Of a DNA stretch of 64,000 nt, positions 45,400 to 57,900 are shown piece after piece (position 1 is the first letter of the stretch; each line of letters starts with the position of its first letter). Source of the stretch: Phoronis australis (taxonomy: Eukaryota; Phoronida; Phoronidae); NCBI GenBank assembly GCA_002633005.1, contig NMRA01000696.1:134407-198406 (forward strand), written 5' to 3'. The position numbers were made by a program, and so were the translations under genes. The notes below the pieces were generated by a model. The model made no database searches, was not told the origin of the DNA, and worked only from the letters and a program-made list of their open reading frames with translations.

Positions 45400-46028
45400 G
45401 CAGCAGTAGATATGGTATCGTCCGGTTACCTATTTTCGTCAGGCTCCAAAGTTCGCCCGCCATCTTGTTTCGCGTGCAGCGCAACCACGCGGGACTTAGC
45501 GTTCCAATTTGGAGTTCTCGTCTGCACGTTAGGTACTAACTTATCGGAAGAGACACGTATCAAAGTAATGAGACAAAAATCGGTGAGTTTACCGATTGTT
45601 TTTTAAAACCACTTAAAAATCAGTAGATTTTACTAATACACTTTTTTGTGCGTTTTCAGAAGATGTTTTCGAATTTAAATTTTCTTCCGACGGGACACAA
45701 AACATGATCCAGGGTTTGTTTATGCAATGTATCTGTTTGTCCCAGGCACTAGTAGGATCTAGAAGGCCAAAGGAAAAATCCGCAGACAAATGCGATACGC
45801 TGGGTTCTTAACATTTTTGCCTCACGCATTCACCATTAAACTGCATTGAAATGTTGTCCAATTGGCTTTTATTGGAAACCACAGTGCAGAGCTCAACATC
45901 AAAGCTTCAAATCGAGTTTATGTCAATAAAAACAGGCTGTTGCAATTTTCATTACTTCGTTGGCCTTTTTCTGCATGTTTCTCAGTTTTTACAAAAGGGG
46001 GCAGCATATGACGAACTTAGGTGTCACA
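45400..46028. other. Gene-free stretch beside the foldback elements
   Basis: A GC-richer patch at about 45430-45530 could be a promoter or 5' UTR, but no coding start could be tied to a splice-compatible exon. Confidence 0.35.
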
Positions 46029-46222
46029 ATAAAATGGCTGCCGAAGGCAGTGCACATTTGAAATAACTCGGCACAAATTAAAGAAAACTTCCGAATCGAT
46101 GAATGCGGTATATCTGTGAGAGTTAAATCGAATCCTATTCAGATCATAACTTTGAAGTGGAATAATTCGGTGAGTACAACAGCAAGTCGGTTTTATGCTT
46201 AGGCGGACGAACATTGGGCTCC
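46029..46222. repeat. Duplicate of 32758-32944
   Basis: Near-identical over about 190 bases and continuous on both sides here, so this is probably the undisturbed copy. Confidence 0.85.
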
Positions 46223-46499
46223 CCAGTATAATGGTAGACATCCTTATGCCTCACATCGATTAAACATCAAAGTGATGTTTCTATAAGTTCCTTTTGCGCA
46301 TAAAGGGACAGTTTAGGAGGCCGCTGATGTCTTAAACTCTTCCCAGTTCGAACAAATACGCCCACACTGTCACTGGCCACACAGTGTAGATAGTCACACG
46401 ACTCACACAGGCAGCACAAATAGGCGACAACTAGAACTGTTCGCGCCAGGGGATACGACGATAGCCTTCATACAGCTAGGCTATTACCATAAAAAAGCC

Positions 46500-49180
46500 A
46501 TTTTTGACATTTGAAACTTAGGGCCTGCTTACCCAACGATTTCATGTTTGGTTTTTTGCCAAGTCACGGAAGTCTATTCTGAAGACCACTTATTTTCAGT
46601 TCAAATGACCCTCCCGGAAGTTAATTGATTCCCCAGAGTCCTCTACCGACCATACTATAAACCAGAAGTCAGCTCATGCCAGTCTGGCGCAAGCTTATCC
46701 GCCGTATAAATACGCCTATGAACTTATATATCCGTAATAATACCTTTTTTCTCGGCCTTTTTTACCCAAGTGATTCCCATATTGGTGCATGCGCCTAGGT
46801 TTCGTATACCAGATATGTAATGACCCTTGAATATGGCAGTAGCTATGTTGTGCGTGCTAGCCTCAGTATTACTCCGACGGCGCATCCCATGCGTTAGGCC
46901 TGTGCCGGCCTCCTGAAGGCTTTCTAGTTTGCCTCTGTATCTTTGGAGTCCCTTGGCATATTTTCAAGCAATTTGTGTATTAGTTTTATATTGCCGATTT
47001 GTTGCGCATTTAATCTCCTGGGGTATATATCCGAAAAAACAGATGCCTTTTTTCGCGGCCTTCGATCGAGATTTTACCCTAGTCACGGGTTCTCGCCCAT
47101 ATTAGCGCAGTTCCACACAGAGACCCATGGGCCTAATGAAAACGCCGGTGTAACATTAAATTTTGACCCCCTTGGAAAAATGACTACTTTTTCAGAAAAG
47201 TGGCATTTTCGATTGAAAATTGACCCGGCCAGTTAAATATAACTACCCTCCCGTCTCATAAAAAGTGGCCCTTGTTAAATTTTGACCTCAGGCTTTGACG
47301 TTTGTTGGAGGATGCTTTACACATTGGGGAATAATATAGGCGACCTCCTCTAATACCACCAACAGCAAGTGAAACAATTAAACAGAGGAACCGAATGAAT
47401 ATCCCGGACTCACAGGACACATGGGTATTGCAACGCCGAGAAGTAAAACCCCGTGATTTCACAAGCAAACACATGACAATGGAACTTTAAGGCCGCATGT
47501 CAAAGGACAGTGACCATCACAGGAGTCATGGTGCAGCCCGGGATGTATCCGGCGGCTTCCTGTCAGAAGTATCTTACTTCGGGTGAACACTCATAACTAT
47601 ACCTGTCCGCAAGACTTGAAAAGACCGCCTCGGGTAGGCCCCAGTTATCTGATTTTTCTCTCCCCGGCCGCCACTTATAGCATGTCAGGTTCTTGCCCCA
47701 GCCACCCCCCNCCCCCCCCCATTGCTGAGCGCAACAATCAGCCATCTGGATGCGTTTCTGCAATTTATTGCCTGCTGCTGGGGATGAAATAAATTCCTCG
47801 TGCATGAATATAAATAAAAGAGCAAAAGTATAGAGACTTTTTATAGTGAAGCCTATTACTTGTAGGAAAGTGAACTTTTGGAATCCCCGGCATTATTGCG
47901 TGGCTGACACAAAAATTTGGGAACATAAACGGAGCTGCTTTGTCAATTTTGTTTCTTTGTTCGCGCGTTACAGATCGCAAGGCTAATCGGATTAAGGTGA
48001 ATTGCATGGAAAGCAGGAAGAGCTATTTTCCCGGACAGCACCTAATATTGTTCATATTGGATTCACGTCCACAATCCCAGATGCCATGGGGACTGAAGTA
48101 TTTCTGAGAAGCCTGTCATAATAGGCAATGACGAGTACCAGTACACCTATGTCAGGTGAAAAGAAAACATCAGCTTAGAATCAGGGGCCTTTTGATGTGA
48201 TGCCAGAACTGCATGATGTACAGTGTATTAGCAATATATCTGCTTTTTGGTGATCGTTTTCTTCTAAGGCGTAGATCACGTTGGTTGCTCTTTGTGCATC
48301 CTGAAGCTGAAGTAATGGCTATCTTGGCAGAGTCTTGATTATATTCAAGTGTCTTTGCAGACAGATATTCATTAAGTTGACCCTTTTTTGGTCATGAGAG
48401 AGGAAACGGCTCATTGGGGGTGTTCTTTATGTAAGTCTCATCTCTTATCTAGTGCTGTACTTGACCCTTTCTCTGCCTCCTTTTTTTCTCTTGTGGCTTG
48501 TTTCAAAGAGTTGTCTTTGTGGGTGTCAAAAACCAGAATATCGTCATAAGCTCTTGTTAAGAAAACCACTTCCATACTATCCACACGTGCAGTTTTGTGG
48601 CTTGGTTGAACACACGCATTTGATGTTGTTTACATGTTTTCTGGGTCTAAAACCTCTCTTGCAGCTTGAGGACTGTCCTGTTCTAAGACGTCTGCTTCGG
48701 AAAGATTCTTGCAGAAGGTGGATTCGATTCGATTTGTCTGTGCATGACAGCATTGCCCCACTGGCAGCAAAGATTGCTCTTGGTGTTAGGGTGAATTTAT
48801 AGTGGCTGATAGCATGTTTCTGGTCGATTTTCCAGCAGACTACAACTCCTGTTGTTCTCGTCATTGATACTCAGCCTGGTTACTGTCAAGCTTATCTGCC
48901 ATCCGACTGTCAAAGGCAAAATGCATTTCCCTTGAGTAGAGGAGAACTGGATTCCAAAGTGAACAATGGAAATAATAACGAAATCTTCAAAAGATATGTC
49001 TCAAATGTCTTTTCAAAAAGATATAGATATACACTGTAAATATACATGTAGGTTAATCTGCGTTTCTGTGATTCCTTTAAATATTCTGGGGTTCGTATCT
49101 GCTACTAAAATCATTTAGATTATATGTATCATTTTAGAAATAGTGTTTTTTAATTCCTTACCCCACAAAATGTGGGTTCA
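46500..49180. other. Gene-free stretch with minor repeats
   Basis: A phrase with AACATTAAATTTTGACCCCC at about 47145-47240 recurs inverted at 49575-49690. A single N sits in a C run at 47711. Open frames at 48450-48860 on both strands have no motif I recognise. Confidence 0.45.
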
Positions 49181-49425
49181 GCCATTAAATCTAGCATTCT
49201 AAGTGACCCAAGAGCATAAATACTGAGCAAAATGTATTTTACGGGCGCCATTTGTGAAATTTCAAGATGGCCTCTAATAAAATTAAAATTTCCAACTCAT
49301 TGACTTCAGAACTGCAGGTGTAGCCATAAAAACTAACATTCTCAGTGACCCAAGGGCGGATATATTGGGTAAAATCCATTTTACCGGCGCCATTTTTGAA
49401 AATCCAAGATGGCCACCGAAAAAAT
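49181..49425. repeat. Imperfect tandem duplication, 142-bp spacing
   Basis: The two units begin at 49181 and 49323 and share AAGTGACCCAAG or CAGTGACCCAAG, then a GGCGCCATTTGTGAAA or GGCGCCATTTTTGAAA block followed by CAAGATGGCC. Confidence 0.8.
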
Positions 49426-50044
49426 GGGATCAATTATTTTCTGATTCGTCATTCCATGAGGTTTCCAAAAATGTATAGTTTCCACTTTCCCCAAAAAACT
49501 CCAACGAATGTCAAAATTTGGACATAGTGAACCTCACTAAGGGGCTGACACGGTTTCAACAGAGACGACGGACCACAATTTAACTTTGAAAAATGAGCCG
49601 GGTAATTTTTCAAATTTGAAAATGTGGCCCGGGTCATTTTTCTAAAAGGGCCAAAATTTAACGTTTCACCGGCAGTCATATCGATCTGCATGGACAAGAC
49701 GCAGTTCTTTTATTGTAGCGATGGCAGATAACAGTTAGCGTGTTTTGAAACCAATTTTCAGGTTGCGAGGAAACAAACTAACGGATGGCTGGAAAATAAC
49801 CCCTTCGCGGACAGCTCGTCTGTCTTGCTATTGCGTTTTCGCTATCGTTTTAGACGAATCAGTGTCACAAATAAGCAATTTAGGCAAGGATTGTGGAAGT
49901 AGATGAAAAATTAACATTAAAATACTGTTGTTAGCATAAATGACACGTATTAGAAAATATTTTTTTATGTGTTGGTTTGTCATTACTCCAATAGATGTAA
50001 CTATCAAAAAACTATTCGTGTATTTGATGCGTAGCTTGGTGGGT

Positions 50045-50125
50045 TTTTGTGTGTGTGTTTGTTTGCGTGTGTGGTTGTGTGTGTGTGTCTGCGTGTGTGT
50101 GAATGTGTGTGCGTGTGTTTACATG
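50045..50125. repeat. TG-rich microsatellite
   Basis: An interrupted TG run on plus with GTGTGTG blocks broken by CG and TT steps. Confidence 0.9.
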
Positions 50126-51008
50126 TACATATTGTTACGATTTTCTGTTGTTTCTACAATAAATCATTTGCACAATGTAATCATTCATTTGTGCAATGTT
50201 CACCTGCTGTTCATTTACTTGTTGTTAATTCGATTTCTGAGCTATAATGTTATCTGTAGTATTTATCAATGTCTTGAATAAAATTAAAAATTGAAGGTAT
50301 ACCTTGTAAAAGAATCCAATCCAATACATTGTGTTACTAACCGTATATAATTGTCCTGCTCCACGCCAACTGTCCCACATCAAAATGTCCCACTGCTTTA
50401 CACATGGCAAAACTGACATACTATCATGTAGTAATTTAATCTTCCAAGTGGCATAGCCCTATTTTCCTGTTCGACTAAAAACTTGATCAAATTCTTTGGT
50501 GAATTACACGAAAACGTGCAACTTAAAACACTGGAACTTTTTGAATTTGGAAAGTACACATTTGAATGAGGTGGAAAACTTAAAAATAAAGTCGACAGAT
50601 GAAAGTACTCAAGAAACGTTTTTAGACCTCCCACAGCTAAGGGCCAACTGACTATACGCTATCCAATAATCATAAAACTCATGATGTCCGTCTAAGGATT
50701 TACAGATGAATATTAAAGTATTTATCTAGAACAAGCGAGATTGCCGCCGCGCGTGTGTTTTTAAGGGGCATTAACATTTTTTTGAGATCAGGTTTAGCGC
50801 GGAAACAAACCTGAACATCCGCGGTCCCAGTCTAACACTGCTGCAAGAGTTAAATCCCACTAGATAAACAACAGGATATTTTAAGTGTACTCAACTTCTA
50901 AATTTAACTAGTAAATTTTCTACTGAAAATACCGCATGAGCACCCTGCTCATTCGAAACAATTCGTCATTTTCCGTACGACGTTATAATGTACATAAATG
51001 TACCCTAT

Positions 51009-51246
51009 CATGGGCGCACCCGGGGGGGGGAGGCTCGGGGGCTCACCTCAATGAAACAAGAAGTCCGAGCAAACGACACAAAAGTCCACAAAGTCTACAG
51101 AAATTCGGCGCGGATGCACAATTCGTATGCCTGAACCTAGTGGTTCCGTTTTCCCGTTTTTTTAGTCCTCGTTGATTTTTTTCAATAAAGGGTCCGCATA
51201 CCGAAAAATTCGAGCCCCGCTATATTTTAGGCTGGGTGCGTGCATC
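51009..51246 (+). mobile_element. TIR element family C, copy 2
   Basis: Starts CATGGGCGCACCC and ends GGGTGCGTGCAT. A nine-base G run follows the left end. Core phrases AAAAGTCCAC and TCGAGCCCC match the other copies. Confidence 0.65.
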
Positions 51247-52073
51247 ACACCGAAGGAGACGAGATGTCTCCGAAGATCTAGGAAATCAAAAAAGTAATCC
51301 CGCAGACCAGTTTCAACATTAATACCATGAACATTCCTGGATGGCTCAAAGTCTACATTTTCTTAAGCCGATTTACAATGCAGATTTTCCCGAAAATAAT
51401 GAGCAAATGGCAAAAAACAGCACTCGATTATGAATTGATGCTATCTGTCCGTAAATAATGCGGCGTTGTTTTGACATGAGCTTGTGATCACGCTGAATGG
51501 GAAAGCAATCTCGTCGATATCCTTCTTAAAATGTAGATTGAAACAGCTCTTACTCTCCCGTCCAATTAATTGGGAAACGCACATAAACTGGTTTGCTTAC
51601 TCTGTCTTATTACTTTTAAAGATGGCAGATGGACGAATCCATGGACTCGTGTATAAGCCAGTATTGGTGCACGAAGTAAATGTGTGTGTCCAATGACATT
51701 TCACGAAAAGCTGCTACTACAAGTACCCATGCATGATTGATTCGAGCTGTATAAGGCGACACCTTTGAATTTGTAGTCTAAATTGATTAAGTATTTCTCG
51801 TTCTATCATGACTGTTGACAGTTTTTAGATGTAAAAAAATTACACTTCAAAAATACGACACAGTAGTCACGCTTCGGTTGTACTGCATGGCGATATCTCG
51901 CAAAAACTTGCACGATCTGACTTTTCTTGGAAACTTGATCTACGGAACGTAGTCCAGGTTACCACCATGACGTCAACTGATTCGATACAAACAGCTACCT
52001 TGCTTCTGTTTCACAAACAATCTGTTCACGCAATTTATTCACACCAATTCAAAACGTTACATTTAATACTTTT

Positions 52074-52295
52074 ACATGCGCGCACCCACGAAGGGGCCAA
52101 AAAGGTCCGCCTCTGAGAGACAAAAGGTCCGGTAAATGAGACAAAAGTCCACTAAACAAGCGCGAACGCGCAATTCACAGTGATGCTCCCGTTTTTCTTT
52201 ATTTTTGATTTTCAGTCCGCCCGCTTTTTGTTAGCAAAAGGTCCACGACGTCAGGAGTTCGAGCCCCCAATATTGAAGGCTGGGTGAGCGCATGT
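52074..52295 (+). mobile_element. TIR element family C, copy 3
   Basis: Starts ACATGCGCGCACCCA and ends TGGGTGAGCGCATGT. It lies about 1 kb from copy 2 in the same orientation. Confidence 0.7.
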
Positions 52296-52299
52296 TTTA

Positions 52300-54700
52300 C
52301 ACATGGAAATTAAAGTCTTGAAAGAAACAAACCAAAACAACTCAGGACAGAGCAAAAAAGTTTTTCAGCTACGCTCAATACAAATTTGCCTGTTTGTCTA
52401 CACAAATTTCTAATGATGGACACCACAACCTCTACGAAAGGGCACCATTTTATGTAAAACAAGTCAAACAAACACACAGAGAAATAGAAATAAAATTACT
52501 GAGAAGATCACAGATAAGAATGCTCTAGATCAATAAGAGTCAATTCGCTGAGTAAGCAGATAAAAACAAGTTTGTTTCTAACTGTTTGGACTCATGGGTA
52601 AACCTACAAATACTGTAAAACAAATCTGTGTCGGCTCATTTGCTAATAAAATGCTTTGGTCGCATATGCTGTAACACCAGAACAAAAATCAATGGCAGTA
52701 AGTAAGATTTACATGAAGAAGCTTCCAAGACTTTTTACATACAAATGCACAATTTGACACTGAAAGTTCGTAGGGAGAGGATATAAAACTTGAAAAGCAC
52801 GCTCAGGATTTCCATTAAATGAACACCAGAGCTAGTTTGGATAGAGAAAGTTGCTTGATGTTTCGTTCAAAAGAAGTGATTAAGTTTACAATCATCTTGG
52901 CATTTAGCAAATGCAGTTTAAAAGCTATGTTGTAACTAACATATCTCAACTTACTACATAAAAATCATTTCTTGTCTATGTTTATCGACAAATACACACT
53001 CTTTTATTTTTTAATACTCGTTGAATAAAACGAACATATATATGAAATACGCAGATACACAAAAATGGAAAATTCTTCACACACGCACGCACACACACCA
53101 TCACACAAAATTGGTCGCTAAATATGATCACCAGAGAAGACATGAGATAACTTTTTTCCAATGGTTATATTCCTCAATTTTACCATTTTAAAAAAAAGAA
53201 ATTTCTGAAATTGAATTCATGTTTCAACGTTCTGATGAAGCCAAATATAGTAGGCACCCTAGATTTGTTTCTTACTTGATGTGGAATTTTTTTGAATATT
53301 AGCAGAAACCAATTTAAAACCTTATATTTTGTGTCATAAATATTCCCAAGCATTTTTGATAATGTGGAAATTAATGTTTCTCCTGGCGAGCACACGGATT
53401 TCTGTTTCTGACACAAAATTTCTAATTATTTAACAGTTGTAAAAATTATATTCCAACTTTTCAGATTTTAGCTTATAAAATGAACATTTGTCAGAGTCAA
53501 TTACCTTAATTTTATTCAAAAAATAGCTACGAGAATTCTAGTTAAAAATGTACTACAAACACATCACCCAAGTATCTGTAGTGTAGTCAAAAGGTTGAGA
53601 ATATTTTCCACTATATGGATATCTACATAACAATTTATAAAAAGAATTATAGCCTTAGCTGCTAAATATATCACACACATTAAATGGCATCAACGAACCG
53701 ATGATCTTATTCAACACAGAAATCTCGGAGATAATTTACTCAAAAAGGACTTGACCGATTAAATTGGTGAAATATACTCTAAAAATTTGATCTGAGAAAA
53801 ACCTTCTTTCAATTTTGCAGTACAAATAAAAATTACTGTGTTCATCTAACAGACCATGATATACAGAAGACCTGTGTTAGCATAATTCATAAAAATACGG
53901 TCTTGCCTCCAACTTGTATGTCATTTTCATACCACAGATTTGTGAACTGCACATTTTCAGCCATTCATCGATATTTGTTTATTCTATCCAAAAAGGGATT
54001 GTTGACTAACCTTATATCCAAAAATGTCTAATCCTCACACCTCTGTTCTTCTTACCAAAATGTCTCTTTAAATTTGTTCTAACTTACTGTCCAATATAAA
54101 TAAAAAATTGAACTGAATTCCTTTAAAACTGAGGCAGGTGGGTTGGGTGACAAAGTAAGTCAATACAAAATTTTGGGGATTACCAAAGATTTTAAAACAA
54201 TAAATTTTCCCAGAATAATCGACTTTCTACCGCTCCTGAGCTTAAAAAACAAATGTAAAACGTCAGCTGCTTCTTTGTCAAGGATTTCAAGTCTTGTTAA
54301 GAACCAACTGCGTCAACCCCATCGGATCGTCTGGGGTATTTTCGTAACCTCGAATTTCCCCTCGAAGTTCAACATTATCTGTGCATGTGCGAACTTCAAG
54401 CGTACGGCCAACCCTTCTCCAGTTTGAAAGTCACATACTTTGCCGTGAGATTGAAGTCAGAACATGCGAAAAGAACGTTCTCTTTGAGACTGCGAAAATG
54501 CCGCGTGATGGCCCCCAACCCGTGAACAAATAAAAGTTTTCCGCATAGAAATATAATGTAATTCTCTTTGCACCTTCTTTTACATCAGCCAATGCTTCCA
54601 ACCGGAGGACGCTTTATAAACGATAAGGTATGGGTTGCTTCCGATGAGACATGAGAGAACGCAACAGACCACGTACAACTTTGGAAATGGATGTATCAAA
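52300..54700. other. Gene-free AT-rich stretch downstream of the TIR-SAM gene
   Basis: No exon or element end recognised. A short CA run lies at 53080-53105. Confidence 0.45.
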
Positions 54701-54726
54701 AATGACATGTTCGTCTCCCCCCTGAC

Positions 54727-54922
54727 CTAGGTGTTGTTTGTCTGAGACAACTTTTTCTCCACTCTACCACGTTGATCAAGCTCCTTCAGGAATTGAGTAA
54801 AATTCAGGAGATGTAGTGGTTCCATGTTGAATCTTGATGTCATCATCTTGTAATAAAAAGCTGACGACCTCCTGTACACATCTATCAATTCAGTCAGTTG
54901 TTCGCCTCCAAACTCTTTAAAC
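54727..54922 (-). CDS. TIR-SAM gene, terminal exon
   Basis: After CATTTAG it completes a Lys codon, then FKEFGGEQLTELIDVYRRSS and onward to KKLSQTNNT and TAG at 54729-54727. Helical, SAM-like second half. Confidence 0.8.
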
Positions 54923-57900
54923 CTAAATGAAAAAAAGCTGTTGATGTCGAATCGGAATACATCTGAACAGCAAGATATTTGGTTTGGTCAATATTAGAAC
55001 GAGATTTTAGACAAACATGTGAGAATGGGTACATTAGGTTTGGTAATTGGACACTGTACACCTTTATACGAAGGCACCATTTACTATTGTATTTTCTTGA
55101 TGGGCTATTGGTTCTACGAAAGAGTTGAAATGACTTATCACTTACACTTTGGCCGAGCAATTATTTAGTCTACAAATTAGATGGTGACTTCAGCTAGTTG
55201 TAGATGCCACCGATGAATATCGAAAGAAGTAACGTTTATGTGATGAATAATTCTTACTTTCGTGAATACTTCTTCAAACCCCTTTCACATAGAGACTGTT
55301 GTAGTTCCTGTTTTGTGATTGTGATTGGCCTTCTCGCAACAACTCGTTGGCCTAAAATGATGATATTCAAACTGACAATTGAATACATGGAAGGGAAAAC
55401 ATTATTGGAGAACCAGAGTAGGGCTAAAGAAAACTGAAGATAGAACAAGCTGCAGAGGACTTTGTTCATGGACTTTCACCAGAATTCAAAAGGTTGAAGA
55501 TCATACTGGTTGCCACTGCGTCCAGCGTGCAGTAAATTGTATAAAAAGGATAAGTGTCATATACAAGATAATCTATAACTAAGCTAGAAGGCGATTGAAT
55601 CTATGAAATTTAAAATAATGCCCAAATTGAAAATCAATGACGTGCTTCATTAAATAAAATGTCATTGAACTCTTGTTGTCCTGTCATCTCAAATTAGAAT
55701 CTGATCAATGTGCTTCTGCAAACCATACTTATTAATTTAAACATAATTGAACGTTAGAAAACTTTGCTCAAGCAAACTTTTAAGGAAGGAGTCAATGATA
55801 AATCTGTAGTATATCCGGGACTAGAAACTGTGCGGCACATTGGACGAAGTGCAATGTTTCACAATAATAGTTATCTTGTAATTACTTGTCGTTACTAACA
55901 ATATTTCAAATGTCGTTAAAAGGATGTTTCTTTCCATTAAATAACTTCCTTGTTTTTTCAAAGCATGCAGGTGTTAGTAACTGTACTTCGTTCATTTATT
56001 GCTATGCTTATTTAGTGGCTATTGTTCATTTATTGCTATGCTTATTTAGTGGCTATTTTTCATTTATTGCTATGCTTATTTAGTGGCTATTGTTCATTTA
56101 TTGCTATGCTTATTTAGTGGCTATTGTTCATTTATTCTTTGTTGCGTCTCAGTGCGCTGTATAGCCTGTGTTACTTGGACAATGCTGGCGTGACTGTATG
56201 TGTCGGGCACTTCGCTAGCGACAGGCTTCAGAGAAGGACGTGTTTCCTTCCTTGGCCTATATGGACTTGTACTGAGCGTGTTATGTGCAACTAAACTGAA
56301 ATGTATGCGTTGAAGTGAAATACACATTTTTGGCGTTCACTGGAGATTTGCTCTGTTACATGGGTTTTTCAATTCAGATTTTGTGGGACCTTCTCAGCTG
56401 TGCATTAAGTCAAATATCTACAATATCACAAAACTTTTAATTAAAAGTAGGAAAATATATTATTTTCTGAAAGTACAACAAAGCCTGGACTTTGGTTTTT
56501 TACTTCATGACAGTCTACTATCAATTTGGTCGAAAAGCAAAACAACGGTATCAATATCATGAACGAATTTTTTTGATATAAATGCTGTATATAAATGTTT
56601 TATATAAATGTTGAGATGAAATCTAAAAAGGGGTATTACAGCTTTTTAAATTACCGTTTTGCTTCCATTTAATGCAACTTTTGATTTTTTCAATTTTTGG
56701 TAGCCCTCATGCCAAACTACAACACTTAAAATAATTCCATATAGCGTTTGAGAGAACAATGCTTTACTACAATTAGCGTCTGTTGGCAAGTGCTTTTGAA
56801 CACAACATTGACTTCTGCCGATTCTGGTTTCATCAGAATTCTCTCATAAGTAGGAAACATCACACGCCTAGTGTTTTCACACAGTGTAATAATTGGCCAA
56901 TACCCATTGCAATAAAGAAGAGCACTTTTATTGAAGCGCAGTATCTGAATGCTTCATCGATTTCCGGTCAGTCATATCTGAGATACGACGTCCCTAGGTG
57001 AGCCAAATTTGATCATTTTTCTAGGGTTTCGCAATGCTTTGAATGTCTTGCTTTTACACTTGAATTTTGAAACAATCTACACCTTTTCCACAAAAACTAG
57101 TGACGGAACGTTACAAATCTTTACTTATAATTACTCGCGATCTCTAATCATTAAGTCAGTGGTTAATCGTTTGCATACTATGTAATATGTCGAGTGCTCT
57201 GATTTGGCCACCGATTCCTTAATTACTTGGTAACAATAAACACGCAACCATAAGCTCGTAACCTTATTCGTGGCGCCTATATTTACCTGGGCTGCATTCC
57301 GTAAACCTAAGACACTCGCACGAAAGGCTAGTGTGGCCAAGTGCATGGCTATATTGCGCTAAGTCTTGTTTTGATTGTAATGCATGACTATATCGTGCTA
57401 AGTCTTGTTTTGATTGTAATGCATGGCTATATCGCGTTAAGTCTTGTTTTGATTGTAATGCATGGCTATATGGCGCTGAGTCTTGTTTTGATTGTAATGC
57501 ATGGCTATATGGCGCTTAGTCTTGTTTTGATTGTAATGCATGGCTATATCGCGCTGAGTCTTGTTTTGATTGTAATGCATGGCTATATCGAGCCAAGTCT
57601 TGTTTGGTCTTGCTATTTCGTGAAGCTCTCGCGTCCTGTTATATAGCTGTCCAAACTAAGCCACAATCTCCCTATCAACATGCTAAGGAGTAGAGTTTTA
57701 AGTAAACAGTTCCTGGAACAACCTTTGTGGCATGACCTGGTGCTCTTTTATTGAATGTTCTATTTGTCTTGTGAAAACTGGTAGTTTTCAAGTGATCCAT
57801 CGAATTAAAAACAACTAAAATTGCGTGACTCATCTACTACAAGCAATTTGATTTTCAAATTAAGGAAAAGAAACCAAAATGACACTCATTTTCCTATTAA

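Noticed and set aside
48452-48864. Overlapping frames of 95-116 codons on both strands
   Set aside because: Both strands open, no motif, no splice-compatible neighbours.
57341-57646. 101-codon open frame with a 13-residue repeat
   Set aside because: It is the 39-bp minisatellite read through; unit length divisible by three keeps it open. No splice context or domain.
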